A program made the translations under genes and the position numbers. The notes beneath the pieces are model-generated. The model had not been told where the DNA came from. It made no database searches and was given only the letters and a program-made list of their open reading frames with translations. From an uncultured Acidobacteriaceae bacterium (GTDB lineage Bacteria; Acidobacteriota; Terriglobia; Terriglobales; Acidobacteriaceae): a stretch of DNA of 64,000 bases. Shown here in pieces: positions 50,899-59,632 of this stretch; position 1 is the stretch's first letter; each line of letters starts with the position of its first letter. Location of the stretch: assembly GCA_937879855.1 (NCBI GenBank), contig CALFMO010000025.1, forward strand, positions 1 to 64,000. Direction: 5' to 3'.

Positions 50899-51696
50899 AT
50901 GTCTCAAGCTCCTTTCGACTCTAAGCCAATCGGGCCCACGTTCCGAATTGCCGACTGGAACGGTCGAATGATCGAGGCGGCGCAAAGTCGCGGTAACGTT
51001 GTGGCCGTCGCCGATTTCTCAGACAACTTGATGCGGGTAGACTTAGCGCCGTGGCCTACTGCCGCCGTCGTCCAGAAACTCTGCCGCAGCGTTAGGCACG
51101 AGGAGGCGTTCGAAGATCAAGCGCGTCAATTGCTCATCCAAAAGCTAGGCTTTTATTCAGACTTGCAGTCGTTACACAGCGAAGATGCAATAAGTTGGAG
51201 TTTTTTCGGGACGCTCAGCACCGCCCCGGTGAATGTCCGCACAGCATTCCTTAATTGGCTGTTAGGGCGCATCGGACTAACAACAAACGAGAAGGATTGC
51301 ACTATTGAGCTGTGGCGACGCATACCACATCCGGACACACGGGGCCAAGGTGGTCCAGAGATCGACTTCCTAATTCAAGGCGACGCGACAGTCGTTTTCG
51401 GCGAGGCGAAATGGCGATCCGGAGAGGGATCAGGACAGGGCCTGAGCAAAACCAAATCGCAGTTGCAGCTTAGGCGAGAATTTTGCGACGGCCTTGCTCG
51501 CTCTATTTTTGGACAGCTCCGGTTCGTCGTAATTAGCGTGGTATGGCAGTTGCCATTTGCTACCGATTCTCCGTGCGACGCCGCCGTGACAATGAGAACC
51601 ATTACCTGGTCAGATCTAACCAGCTGGTCTCGCCATCCGAATGCACCTGAATTCCGCCTGTATTACGAATGGAAAGAGCGTTGGTCCAAGCATTGA
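50899..51696 (+). CDS. PD-(D/E)XK nuclease-fold protein of unknown role
   Basis: 265 residues. EDAISWSFFGTL (about 93-104) fits the first-helix motif (acidic residue, then aromatic-x2-Phe). PEIDFLIQGDATVVFGEAKWRSG (split by a short loop, about 152-174) gives the Asp and the E-x-K catalytic strand. Hence a probable nuclease or inactive relative of the restriction fold. No fused methyltransferase or helicase. Codon use is less GC-biased than the flanking genes and suggests transfer. It is wedged with gaps of 15 bases on each side between the permease and the deacylase-like gene. Confidence 0.75.
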   Translation: MSQAPFDSKPIGPTFRIADWNGRMIEAAQSRGNVVAVADFSDNLMRVDLAPWPTAAVVQKLCRSVRHEEAFEDQARQLLIQKLGFYSDLQSLHSEDAISWSFFGTLSTAPVNVRTAFLNWLLGRIGLTTNEKDCTIELWRRIPHPDTRGQGGPEIDFLIQGDATVVFGEAKWRSGEGSGQGLSKTKSQLQLRREFCDGLARSIFGQLRFVVISVVWQLPFATDSPCDAAVTMRTITWSDLTSWSRHPNAPEFRLYYEWKERWSKH

Positions 51697-51711
51697 CAAC
51701 ACCAGCAATCG

Positions 51712-53403
51712 ATGAAAAGAAAATCTGAACTGCTGTTTCCTTTCCTAATTGTCCTCCTTTTGGTTTCGGCGCTACCTCAGGCCGCTCAAGACTCTGCCTT
51801 CGACATTGTCATCACAGGCGGCCACATCATCGACGGGACCGGGTCTCCCTGGTATTCGAGCGATGTAGGCATTCGCGGCGGGAAGATCGCGGCCATCGGC
51901 AACCTGACGGCCGTTGCGCGCAAGCGCACGATTGACGCGGGCGGCAGGGTCGTCGCCCCGGGCTTTATCGACATGCTCGGACAGTCGGAACTCACGATTC
52001 TGGTCGACCCGCGCCTGCCTTCAAAGATTTTTCAGGGAATCACGTCGGAAATTACTGGCGAGGGCAATTCGATTGCTCCACTGAACGACGCGATCATTGA
52101 GTCGAACCGTAGCGGGTACGAGCACTTCAAGATCAATCCCGACTGGCGCACGTTCCGTCAATATTTTGCGCGTCTGGAAAAACAAGGAATTGGCATCAAC
52201 CTCGCCAGTTACGTGGGCGCAACGCAAGTTCGCCGCATGGTGCTGGGCAATGACGATACGCAGCCCACTCCAGCGCAGTTAAAGCAGATGCAGGCACTGG
52301 TGCGCGAGGCGATGAATGACGGCGCCGTTGGCGTCTCGACTGCGCTGCAATATCCTCCCGCGCCGTATGCGAAGACGGACGAATTGATTGCGCTGGCGAC
52401 CGAAGCGAGCGACTTCGGTGGTATCTACGCGACTCACATGCGCAATGAGGGCGACTCGGTGCTGGAGGCGATCGATGAAGCACTGCGCATCGGGCGCGAA
52501 GCCCGCATCCCCGTGGAGATTTGGCACATCAAGGTTGCGGGCAAAAACAACTGGGGACGTATGCCGCAGGTGGTCAGCAAAATCAATGCTGCGCGCGCGG
52601 GCGGAGCCGATGTCAGCGCCGACACTTATGCCTACACTGCGTGGTACAACGATTTCTCCGCCTTCATTCCGCCGTGGGCTCACGACGGCGGGACCGCGAC
52701 GTTAGTAGAGCGCCTTAAAGATCCGGCGACGCGCGACAAAATTCGTAGGGACATGCTTATTCCTTCCAAGGATTGGAACAACGAATGGCTGGAGATTCCT
52801 GGCCCGGAAGCCATCATGATCGGCGCGGTTCAGAATCCGGCGCTGCTCCCACTCGAAGGCAAGCGTCTCTCAGAGATCGCAAGGTTGTGGAATATAGATC
52901 CGATGGATGCGCTCTTTGATTTTCTGATCCAAGACCCGACTACGGAGGTGGCGGTTTTCGCCATGTCGCAGCCGGATGTCACCTTGGCGCTGCAGCAACC
53001 GTGGGTCGCCATCGACAACGATTCCGAAGGCACTTCGCCCGACGGAATTTTGGGGCAGGCGCATCCTCATCCGCGCGCATACGGCACGTTCCCGCGTATT
53101 CTCGCGAAATATGTCCGGGAAGAAAAAGTTCTAACCCTGGAAGATGCGATCCGCAAATTTTCTGCGCTCCCGGCACAGCGCATGCGCTTGACGGATCGAG
53201 GCGTCCTGAAGGCGGGCATGTGGGCTGATGTAGTGATCTTCGACCTGGCGACGGTGCGTGATCGAGCCACGTTCGACAATCCCAATCAACTTTCTGAGGG
53301 GATGGAATACGTGCTGGTCAACGGCGTGCCAGTGATTGACCAAGGAAAGATGACCGGAGCGCTTCCGGGGAAGGTGCTGCGGGGCCCAGGATATGTGCCG
53401 TAA
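51712..53403 (+). CDS. D-aminoacylase-like amidohydrolase, exported, lacking the HxH motif
   Basis: 563 residues. Signal peptide at about 1-25 (LLFPFLIVLLLVSALPQA). An amidohydrolase barrel of the N-acyl-D-amino-acid deacylase group: ITGGHIIDGTGSPWY at the start, GGIYATHMRNEGDSVLEAI (about 239-257, His ligand) and EIWHIKVAGKNNWG (about 264-277, His ligand), with a late GVLKAGMWADVVIFDLATV. The usual metal motif PGFIDxHxH is replaced by PGFIDMLGQSE and the Cys of the canonical VGNCG site by Glu in TGEGNS. Other residues are conserved, so the metal site probably holds one ion. The product would be a D-amino acid in the periplasm, imported by the permease encoded upstream. Confidence 0.88.
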   Translation: MKRKSELLFPFLIVLLLVSALPQAAQDSAFDIVITGGHIIDGTGSPWYSSDVGIRGGKIAAIGNLTAVARKRTIDAGGRVVAPGFIDMLGQSELTILVDPRLPSKIFQGITSEITGEGNSIAPLNDAIIESNRSGYEHFKINPDWRTFRQYFARLEKQGIGINLASYVGATQVRRMVLGNDDTQPTPAQLKQMQALVREAMNDGAVGVSTALQYPPAPYAKTDELIALATEASDFGGIYATHMRNEGDSVLEAIDEALRIGREARIPVEIWHIKVAGKNNWGRMPQVVSKINAARAGGADVSADTYAYTAWYNDFSAFIPPWAHDGGTATLVERLKDPATRDKIRRDMLIPSKDWNNEWLEIPGPEAIMIGAVQNPALLPLEGKRLSEIARLWNIDPMDALFDFLIQDPTTEVAVFAMSQPDVTLALQQPWVAIDNDSEGTSPDGILGQAHPHPRAYGTFPRILAKYVREEKVLTLEDAIRKFSALPAQRMRLTDRGVLKAGMWADVVIFDLATVRDRATFDNPNQLSEGMEYVLVNGVPVIDQGKMTGALPGKVLRGPGYVP

Positions 53404-53405
53404 AA

Positions 53406-55988
53406 CTATTTCGCGGCTTCAGCTTTGAGACGTGCCTGAGTCTCGGGTGCAATCAGGCGGATGACGCGCGGTTCAGCTAGGGTGCCGGTGACGGTGTATC
53501 CGGCGGCGGCGGCTGTGGTCGGAGTTCTTGCCAGCTTAAGATCGAGTTCGCCTTTCAAAGTCGCGGTGCCGCTCAACTGAAACTTTCCTTCCGATGAATG
53601 CAGTATCGCATCCGTCATTTCGATTTGGCCATCGTGCAATCGCGCTTGTCCCGCAAAATGCGTGACCTTGACGGGTCCGGCATCCTCCCCGAGTGAGAGG
53701 TGGGGTAGAGTTCCATCTCGCATGTCGAAGTCCAGCGAGCCTTCCGCCGAAGTCCAAAATTCTGCCCGGCATGTTCCTTGCAGCTGGTATGCAGCATTCA
53801 CCGTTCCGTCGACCCATGGGTCGTTCATCACATCCGCGAGGTCGGCCAGCGAAGCAGCAGTCACCGTGCCTCCGCCATTGCACACCGCCGGCTTTACAGT
53901 GAAGTCTGCCCGCCACTGGCCGCGATGCTGGCCGCTAAGCACATTCGCGTTCAATTCTGAAATTTGAAGTTTTCCGCTGTCCAGATCTACCTTCGCGGAA
54001 ACGCGAGTCGCCTGCAGGCGTTGCGCCTGCAAGCGATCGGCCACCAGTTCTCCGGAGGCTCGCACATTCAACAGGAACGGCGAACCGGTCTGCGCCTTCG
54101 GCTGCAGAACTCGATACCACGGCCGTTCCTTGGGAGGCGGGCTCACCCACTCCCGCAAGCCCCCTAGCATGATCTGATTCGCGTGCAACTTGAACTGCAC
54201 CTGACATGCCGCGGGCGTTCCGCAACCGCGCGGCATGGCGAGTGAACCTGACCATGAAGTGCCGGCTGCCGTCGCGTTCAACTTGCGGATCTGGACTTCG
54301 TCGGGCAAAAGCTGCATGTCTGCAGAAATGACATCGATAGGACCACCAACGCCATGAGGAGCGATGCGGACGTTGTGCAGCGTCGCGGTCCCGGTCACTT
54401 GCGGCGCGAATGCGGCGCCACTGCTGCTTGCCGCCCACGAACCGGCGATTTGCAGATCGACCTGCGCCGTGCCTTCCGCGCCGGCTGGCTGCAACGCCGG
54501 AAGCCCAAGCATTCGCGCCAGACGCAGCGTTTTCGGAATCACAACTTCCCCCTGGAGTGCCAGGTCGTAACCGCTGCGATTCACCCATCCTCGCGCGGTC
54601 GGAGAAACTACGCGTCCAATCGCAACCGGGAACGGACCGAATTCCAGGCGCGGGCCTTCAGGAAAGCGTATCCCATAAGCGTTCTTGCGTGTTGGCTGCC
54701 GCCGTCGCGATGTGGCTCCGGGGGAAGCGTCGGACGTCAGGAGAAAGGGAATTGCCTCCGCGCCGATGTCCGCCTTATTCGCAGGGGAGGACAGACGAAG
54801 GTTGGAGAGTTCTCCGCGTCCTTCGAATTGTGGGACGGCTGCAGCCCCGGGCTTCTCCGAGATTCGCAGCATTCCGCGTACTGTTCCGCCAGCAAGCAGG
54901 TCGTCAGGCAGATTGCCTTTTATCCTCTGCGCCAGCATCGCGGCTGTATTCGCGGGGATACTTTCAGCGGTGAGCACGAGTTCATAGTTACGACTTCCGG
55001 GAAGACCCATGCTTCCTTTTAAAGTGATGAGCCCGGTTGCCACCGGGGACTTACACAGAATCTGATGGAACGAATGGCTGACCGAACTGTATGCTGCATC
55101 GCATGCTGTCGCTAGCCGCAACGGTTGACCGCTCGCAATATCGTAGCGGCGAAAATCCTGAATCGAAGCATTGCTGGTAACTTGCAAGTCTGCTGGAGTT
55201 CCGGTCGCAATCGCGTCAAACAGAATTTCTCCCCGCCATCCTTGATCGTTCCCGGTAAAAAATTTTGTGAACTGCCCAAGCTGCGCGCGATTCCATTCCA
55301 TGCTGAGTTGTAGCGGAGTATCGCGCAGAGCGGCCGCACGCTGCCACGTGCCGCTCACCTGCAGCAGTCCCATGTCATTCAAATTCAAGTCCGTGCGGAA
55401 AGGTTGCGCTTTCAACCGCATGCCCCAGCTGTTTTCGGAATCCTGCCATAAGGAAAAATCTGCATTAGTCAGGGCGTAGGGTGTCTTTTCTGGACCACTT
55501 TTGAAGTTGATTCGGGCGGAGGTCGCTTCAATATACGGAAATCCTTGCCGGGATTCTGATTTCGCTTTCCCCGTGGGCGCCAACGGAATATGGGCCGAGC
55601 GCTCCAGCAGCGCTTCTACATTCCAGCGTCCAGCAGGCGCGTGTACGAGATTCAAACTCGGCTCTGTAAGATCGAGCCGCGCGATTTCTAACCGTCCACG
55701 CAGAAGGGAAGTCAAACGCAGCGCGGCCGTGACCTCCCCGGCACGCAGCATGGGCTCGGCTCCGAACGCGGGATCGTCATAGACCACCAGATCTTTGAGA
55801 TCGAACCCGGGCCACGGCAGTAATCGCAGGTGAACAGCCCCAATGTCTACGGGCCGGCCCACAGCCGAACTGATGGAGAAGATAATCCGCGATTTCAAAC
55901 CCGACGCGCCGGGGCGAAGAAGAAACAGGGCCAGCAACACGAATGCCGCTGCCACCACGATCCGCTGCTTATTGGAGAAGTGCTTCAC
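53406..55988 (-). CDS. AsmA-family protein
   Basis: 860 residues from a GTG. One N-terminal membrane helix (about 9-27, IVVAAAFVLLALFLLRP) anchors a long periplasmic beta-rich body that starts with the AsmA hallmark VDIGAVHLRLLPWPGFDLKDL (about 45-65) and ends in the AsmA_2-type region (TLKGELDLKLARTPT). Such proteins form long grooves that carry phospholipids between membranes. Last gene of the minus-strand run; ends three bases from the convergent deacylase-like gene. Confidence 0.9.
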   Translation of the reverse strand: MKHFSNKQRIVVAAAFVLLALFLLRPGASGLKSRIIFSISSAVGRPVDIGAVHLRLLPWPGFDLKDLVVYDDPAFGAEPMLRAGEVTAALRLTSLLRGRLEIARLDLTEPSLNLVHAPAGRWNVEALLERSAHIPLAPTGKAKSESRQGFPYIEATSARINFKSGPEKTPYALTNADFSLWQDSENSWGMRLKAQPFRTDLNLNDMGLLQVSGTWQRAAALRDTPLQLSMEWNRAQLGQFTKFFTGNDQGWRGEILFDAIATGTPADLQVTSNASIQDFRRYDIASGQPLRLATACDAAYSSVSHSFHQILCKSPVATGLITLKGSMGLPGSRNYELVLTAESIPANTAAMLAQRIKGNLPDDLLAGGTVRGMLRISEKPGAAAVPQFEGRGELSNLRLSSPANKADIGAEAIPFLLTSDASPGATSRRRQPTRKNAYGIRFPEGPRLEFGPFPVAIGRVVSPTARGWVNRSGYDLALQGEVVIPKTLRLARMLGLPALQPAGAEGTAQVDLQIAGSWAASSSGAAFAPQVTGTATLHNVRIAPHGVGGPIDVISADMQLLPDEVQIRKLNATAAGTSWSGSLAMPRGCGTPAACQVQFKLHANQIMLGGLREWVSPPPKERPWYRVLQPKAQTGSPFLLNVRASGELVADRLQAQRLQATRVSAKVDLDSGKLQISELNANVLSGQHRGQWRADFTVKPAVCNGGGTVTAASLADLADVMNDPWVDGTVNAAYQLQGTCRAEFWTSAEGSLDFDMRDGTLPHLSLGEDAGPVKVTHFAGQARLHDGQIEMTDAILHSSEGKFQLSGTATLKGELDLKLARTPTTAAAAGYTVTGTLAEPRVIRLIAPETQARLKAEAAK

Positions 55989-56034
55989 TACGACCTTACT
56001 GACACTGCGAGGGAACTCAGCTTCAGATTACGAA

Positions 56035-56847
56035 CTATCTCACAAACTGGAGCGTACGCTTCCATCGTGTCTCGTCGAAGAAATGCAGGATCACCTTGCC
56101 CAAAAATAAAATGCGATCTCCCCACGCGGTTTTCAGGTATTGGTTGTCGGGAGTTTCAAACGACCAATAAATGAACATCGGCCGCCCGATGACATTTTCC
56201 TTTGGAATAAAACCCCAGTAGCGGCTGTCGAGGCTCACGCCACGATGGTCGCCCATGGCGAAGTAGTGGCCGGGCGGCACTACGATGTCGTCTCCTTGTA
56301 TGTAAGACGGCAAATCGACTGCCCAATTGGCCCATACATTGGGATCATCGTTTGGGGGGACCGCGGGAAACTCATTTCGGTACGGATCGAGCGTGTCGCG
56401 GTCGTGCAACACGTAAGGCTCGTCGAGCGCCTGGCCGTTTCGGTACACCACGCCGTTGCGCAGATGAATCTTGTCTCCGGGAACGCCGATGACCCGCTTC
56501 ACGACATAAAGGCCCGGAGTTTCCGGCGATAAAAATACTACGATGTCACGAAAATGTACGTCGCGATAAGGAAGCAGCGGCCCCACCCAGGAGCTTTTGG
56601 GAGCGAACTGGATGCGGTTGACGAACACGTGGTCGCCGATCAGCAACGTATTCTCCATGGAACTCGACGGAATCTCAAAGGCCTGCACCACAAAGGTGAT
56701 GATGAACAAACCAGTTACCAACACCGCGGCCAGCGAAGCGAGGAACTCGACCGTAGACTCCTTGGGCTTCTCTTCCGTGGATTTGCCCGCCACCTTATCC
56801 TCTACAGCAGCTTCTTTCTTCGCCAATCTATTTTCCGTGATCGTCAT
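56035..56847 (-). CDS. lepB: Signal peptidase I, second paralogue
   Basis: 270 residues. One membrane helix (about 30-52, ASLAAVLVTGLFIITFVVQ), then the catalytic Ser in QAFEIPSSSMENTLLIGD (about 55-72) and the Lys in YVVKRVIGVPGDKI (about 113-126), then GDHRGVSLDSRYWGFI (about 198-213). Cuts signal peptides on the outer face of the inner membrane. It sits directly after the other lepB; the two share all motifs but differ clearly in sequence. Confidence 0.95.
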   Translation of the reverse strand: MTITENRLAKKEAAVEDKVAGKSTEEKPKESTVEFLASLAAVLVTGLFIITFVVQAFEIPSSSMENTLLIGDHVFVNRIQFAPKSSWVGPLLPYRDVHFRDIVVFLSPETPGLYVVKRVIGVPGDKIHLRNGVVYRNGQALDEPYVLHDRDTLDPYRNEFPAVPPNDDPNVWANWAVDLPSYIQGDDIVVPPGHYFAMGDHRGVSLDSRYWGFIPKENVIGRPMFIYWSFETPDNQYLKTAWGDRILFLGKVILHFFDETRWKRTLQFVR

Positions 56848-56892
56848 GTTTGCAGTTGAACTTCTGTGCCGGCGGAAACATGCCTGAACTAT

Positions 56893-57762
56893 TCAGTGTA
56901 CCAGCCGGAGGGTGCGGTTCCAGCGCGTGATCTGAAAGATGTGCGTGATGGCGTAGGCCAGGTGATAGAGCCGTCCCTCGACGGATGCCGAGGGATTCTT
57001 ATCCCAATCCCGCACCGACCAGTAAATGACCAGCGGTTTGCCGATAATATTTTCGCGCGGCACGAAGCCCCAGTAGCGGCTGTCCTGGCTGTCGTCGCGA
57101 TTGTCGCCGAGCACGAAATAATGGCCTTCGGGAATAATCAACTGGCCGTCTTCCACCAGTTTCCGCATCTCCAGCCACCACTTGCCTTCCAGGCCGAACG
57201 CGGGAATATCGGTCCGCGGAAAATTATCGCGGAACATGTTGTTCGGCGGCTCCAGAAACCGGGCGTAGGGTTCGTCGAGAGGCTTGCCGTTGATCAAAAC
57301 TTTCTTGTTCACCATTCGAAGGTGATCGCCGGGCACCCCGATCACGCGTTTCACGAAATGCTGAGCAGGATCCACCGGATAATGAAATACGATGATGTCC
57401 CCGCGCGAGATCTTTTCGTATGGCATCAGGTAATCGCCCATTCCGCGGCCGCCATAGACGAGCTTATTCACCAGCAGGTAATCGCCGACGAGGAGCGTGT
57501 TCTCCATTGATTCGGAAGGAATCTGGAATGCCTGCACGATGAAGGTGATCACGAAGATCGCAATCACAACGGTCCCCATCAGGGACTGCATGGAACTGAT
57601 CATGTCGCCGCCCAGGGTGGTTACGACCCGGCGGCGTTGTGGCACGGCGGCAGCGGCGGCCGGCACGGGTGTGAGAATTTCCGGTGCCGGGATCGCGATC
57701 GGTGCGGCTGGGGCCACCAGAGGGTGCTCGGGCGAAGCAATGGGCTGGTTTGACAAATCCAT
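56893..57762 (-). CDS. lepB: Signal peptidase I
   Basis: 289 residues from the ATG at 57762; the upstream open frame to 57810 overlaps the end of rnc and is not needed. A Pro/Ala-rich cytosolic start is followed by a membrane helix (about 62-80, GTVVIAIFVITFIVQAF). Catalytic Ser in QIPSESMENTLLVGDYL, Lys in HFVKRVIGVPGDHL, and GDNRDDSQDSRYWGFV. Both lepB genes follow rnc. Confidence 0.95.
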   Translation of the reverse strand: MDLSNQPIASPEHPLVAPAAPIAIPAPEILTPVPAAAAAVPQRRRVVTTLGGDMISSMQSLMGTVVIAIFVITFIVQAFQIPSESMENTLLVGDYLLVNKLVYGGRGMGDYLMPYEKISRGDIIVFHYPVDPAQHFVKRVIGVPGDHLRMVNKKVLINGKPLDEPYARFLEPPNNMFRDNFPRTDIPAFGLEGKWWLEMRKLVEDGQLIIPEGHYFVLGDNRDDSQDSRYWGFVPRENIIGKPLVIYWSVRDWDKNPSASVEGRLYHLAYAITHIFQITRWNRTLRLVH

Positions 57763-57793
57763 GAAATCTACTTCTCGAAAATCTAATAAAAGT

Positions 57794-58597
57794 CTACTTC
57801 TCGACCGCATTCGACGCTCGCGCCGCCGCCTTCCCTTCCCCAGCTTTGGAGCGGGAAGCGAGGTGGGTCAGCAGTTGGCGGGCGGCGTCCTGCTCGGCGG
57901 TCTTTTTTGTGGAGCCTTGCGCGCGTCCTACAAACTCCGTGTCCTTGCCGTTCTTAGAGTGTAGACGCGCCTCCACGGTAAACGTCTTGCTGTGTTCCGG
58001 GCCCGCCTCCTCCACCATAACGTACGCAGGCTGTGGGAGACCCAGGCTCTGGACCGCCTCTTGCAGCGCGGATTTAAAATCTGTCACCGGCAGTGCGCCG
58101 CCACCGCGCTCCATGCGCTCCAGTTCCGGCGCAATCACGTTGCGCAATACAAAGTCGCGGGCAACTTCAAGTCCGCCATCGAGATAAATCGCCGCCAGAA
58201 TCGCCTCGAAGGCGTCCACCAGCAGCGCCGTCTTGCTTCGCCCGCCGCTTTTCTCTTCGCCCCGACCTAGGCGCAGGTAGTGGCCGAGTTCCAGTTGTTG
58301 CGCCACCTGTATCAGATGCCGTTCGCTGACCAAATGCGCGCGCAACTTGGAAAGCTCGCCTTCGCGAAATTGCGGAAAGCGCTGAAACAGTTCTTCGCTG
58401 GTCACCAGCGCCAGCACCGCGTCTCCTAGAAATTCCAGCTGTTCGTTGTCGCTGACCTTGTACTTGCTCTCGCCGGCGTGCTGCGCTTCCTGTTCGCGTG
58501 CTTGCGAACTGTGCGTCACCGCCTGTTCAATGACCGCACGCCGCCGGAAGTGATAGCCCAGCCCTTCTTCGAGCGCCGTGATTTCCCGTTCCTTCAT
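57794..58597 (-). CDS. rnc: Ribonuclease III
   Basis: 267 residues. The signature NEQLEFLGDAVLALV (about 52-66; usual form NERLEFLGD) and DAFEAILAAIYLDGG (about 128-142) hold the metal-binding acids. The dsRNA-binding domain is at about 170-240, followed by a short Ala/Lys tail. Cuts double-stranded RNA in rRNA and mRNA processing. The neighbouring lepB genes make the common rnc-lepB arrangement. Relevant because the many long hairpins in this genome could be its substrates. Confidence 0.96.
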   Translation of the reverse strand: MKEREITALEEGLGYHFRRRAVIEQAVTHSSQAREQEAQHAGESKYKVSDNEQLEFLGDAVLALVTSEELFQRFPQFREGELSKLRAHLVSERHLIQVAQQLELGHYLRLGRGEEKSGGRSKTALLVDAFEAILAAIYLDGGLEVARDFVLRNVIAPELERMERGGGALPVTDFKSALQEAVQSLGLPQPAYVMVEEAGPEHSKTFTVEARLHSKNGKDTEFVGRAQGSTKKTAEQDAARQLLTHLASRSKAGEGKAAARASNAVEK

Positions 58598-58636
58598 ACA
58601 AGATCAGCGCGGCCGGGAAGAGCCAAGCCTTCCGCT

Positions 58637-59515
58637 CTACTTTGTCGGGGGAGGCGCAGTTTGTCCGGGGGCCGTCCCGCCGCTCAGTTTCGTCAAGCGA
58701 TCCTTTTCGGCGCGTGCCGCTTTGCCAACACCGGAGTCAGGCCGGTCCTTTGTCAGTTCCACCGCCTGGTCGGCATATTTCATCGCTTCAGGAAGCTTGT
58801 TCTGCATATCGAGCGCGACCGCCAGCCGGAAGACGCCCACCGTGTCGGGTTGTTGTGGCAATGCGTCGATCGACTTTCGCAGATTCACCTCGGCGTCCTG
58901 CCAATTGCTGGACTTGAACGACAGCGTGCCCAGCACCAAATACGCTTCCGATCGCAAGAAACTCTTGAATGCCGCCAACTGCTCGGGAGGATAGCCCGAG
59001 GTTGGTATATCTGTATCGACAGTCACCAGGGCGCGCTCGGCGTCCTTTCTCGCTTCGGCGACACGCTGATCCTTATCCAGATCCGTGTCACGCGTCCGTT
59101 CTGCCAACCCTTGCGCCACGCCAATTAGCGCAGCGGGATCATCAGGGTCAATCGCCAGGACCTTCCTCGCCACCTCGGTCATCTTGTCCGCATCATTGGC
59201 CTGCTGATAACGCTGCATCGCCGCCGTGTACAGCATGGCGCGCAATTCGCTGTCGGGAAACTTCGCGGCAAAGTCGTCAGCCGCTTTCTCCACCGCGGCT
59301 CCGTCCGTCTGTGCCATGGCCGCCTTGTAAGCCTCAAATTCCGGCTGGGTTTTGGCGGCGGGTGGCCGCTTGCCCGCCGGTGCGGCGGCTTGTCCCGCGG
59401 GTTGCGTAGCCTGCCCGGCCGGCGGATTTTGCGTTGCCGGTTTATCGTTCGCACTCTGCCCAAAACTCCAGCTGCACATTCCCAGCACTGCGATCACGAT
59501 CGCTCGTCGCTTCAT
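58637..59515 (-). CDS. Exported TPR protein
   Basis: 292 residues from the ATG at 59515, which follows GAGGAGAAGGC. Signal peptide at about 1-20 (RAIVIAVLGMCSWSFGQ), a Pro/Ala/Gln-rich linker (about 22-55) and three to five TPR-like repeats (about 60-270, e.g. KSSNWQDAEVNLRKSIDAL, DMQNKLPEAMKYADQAVEL). Probably a periplasmic scaffold. Same strand as rnc, 40 bases upstream. Confidence 0.8.
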   Translation of the reverse strand: MKRRAIVIAVLGMCSWSFGQSANDKPATQNPPAGQATQPAGQAAAPAGKRPPAAKTQPEFEAYKAAMAQTDGAAVEKAADDFAAKFPDSELRAMLYTAAMQRYQQANDADKMTEVARKVLAIDPDDPAALIGVAQGLAERTRDTDLDKDQRVAEARKDAERALVTVDTDIPTSGYPPEQLAAFKSFLRSEAYLVLGTLSFKSSNWQDAEVNLRKSIDALPQQPDTVGVFRLAVALDMQNKLPEAMKYADQAVELTKDRPDSGVGKAARAEKDRLTKLSGGTAPGQTAPPPTK

Positions 59516-59632
59516 GCCTTCTCCTCGAACTCCAATTTCTGATTTCACATCGCCCCGCGAACTCTGCAACCGTGCATTTTATCGTGCCAGACGGAGCCGC
59601 AGCATCTTTTACTGAAAGTTGACAGATGATCG

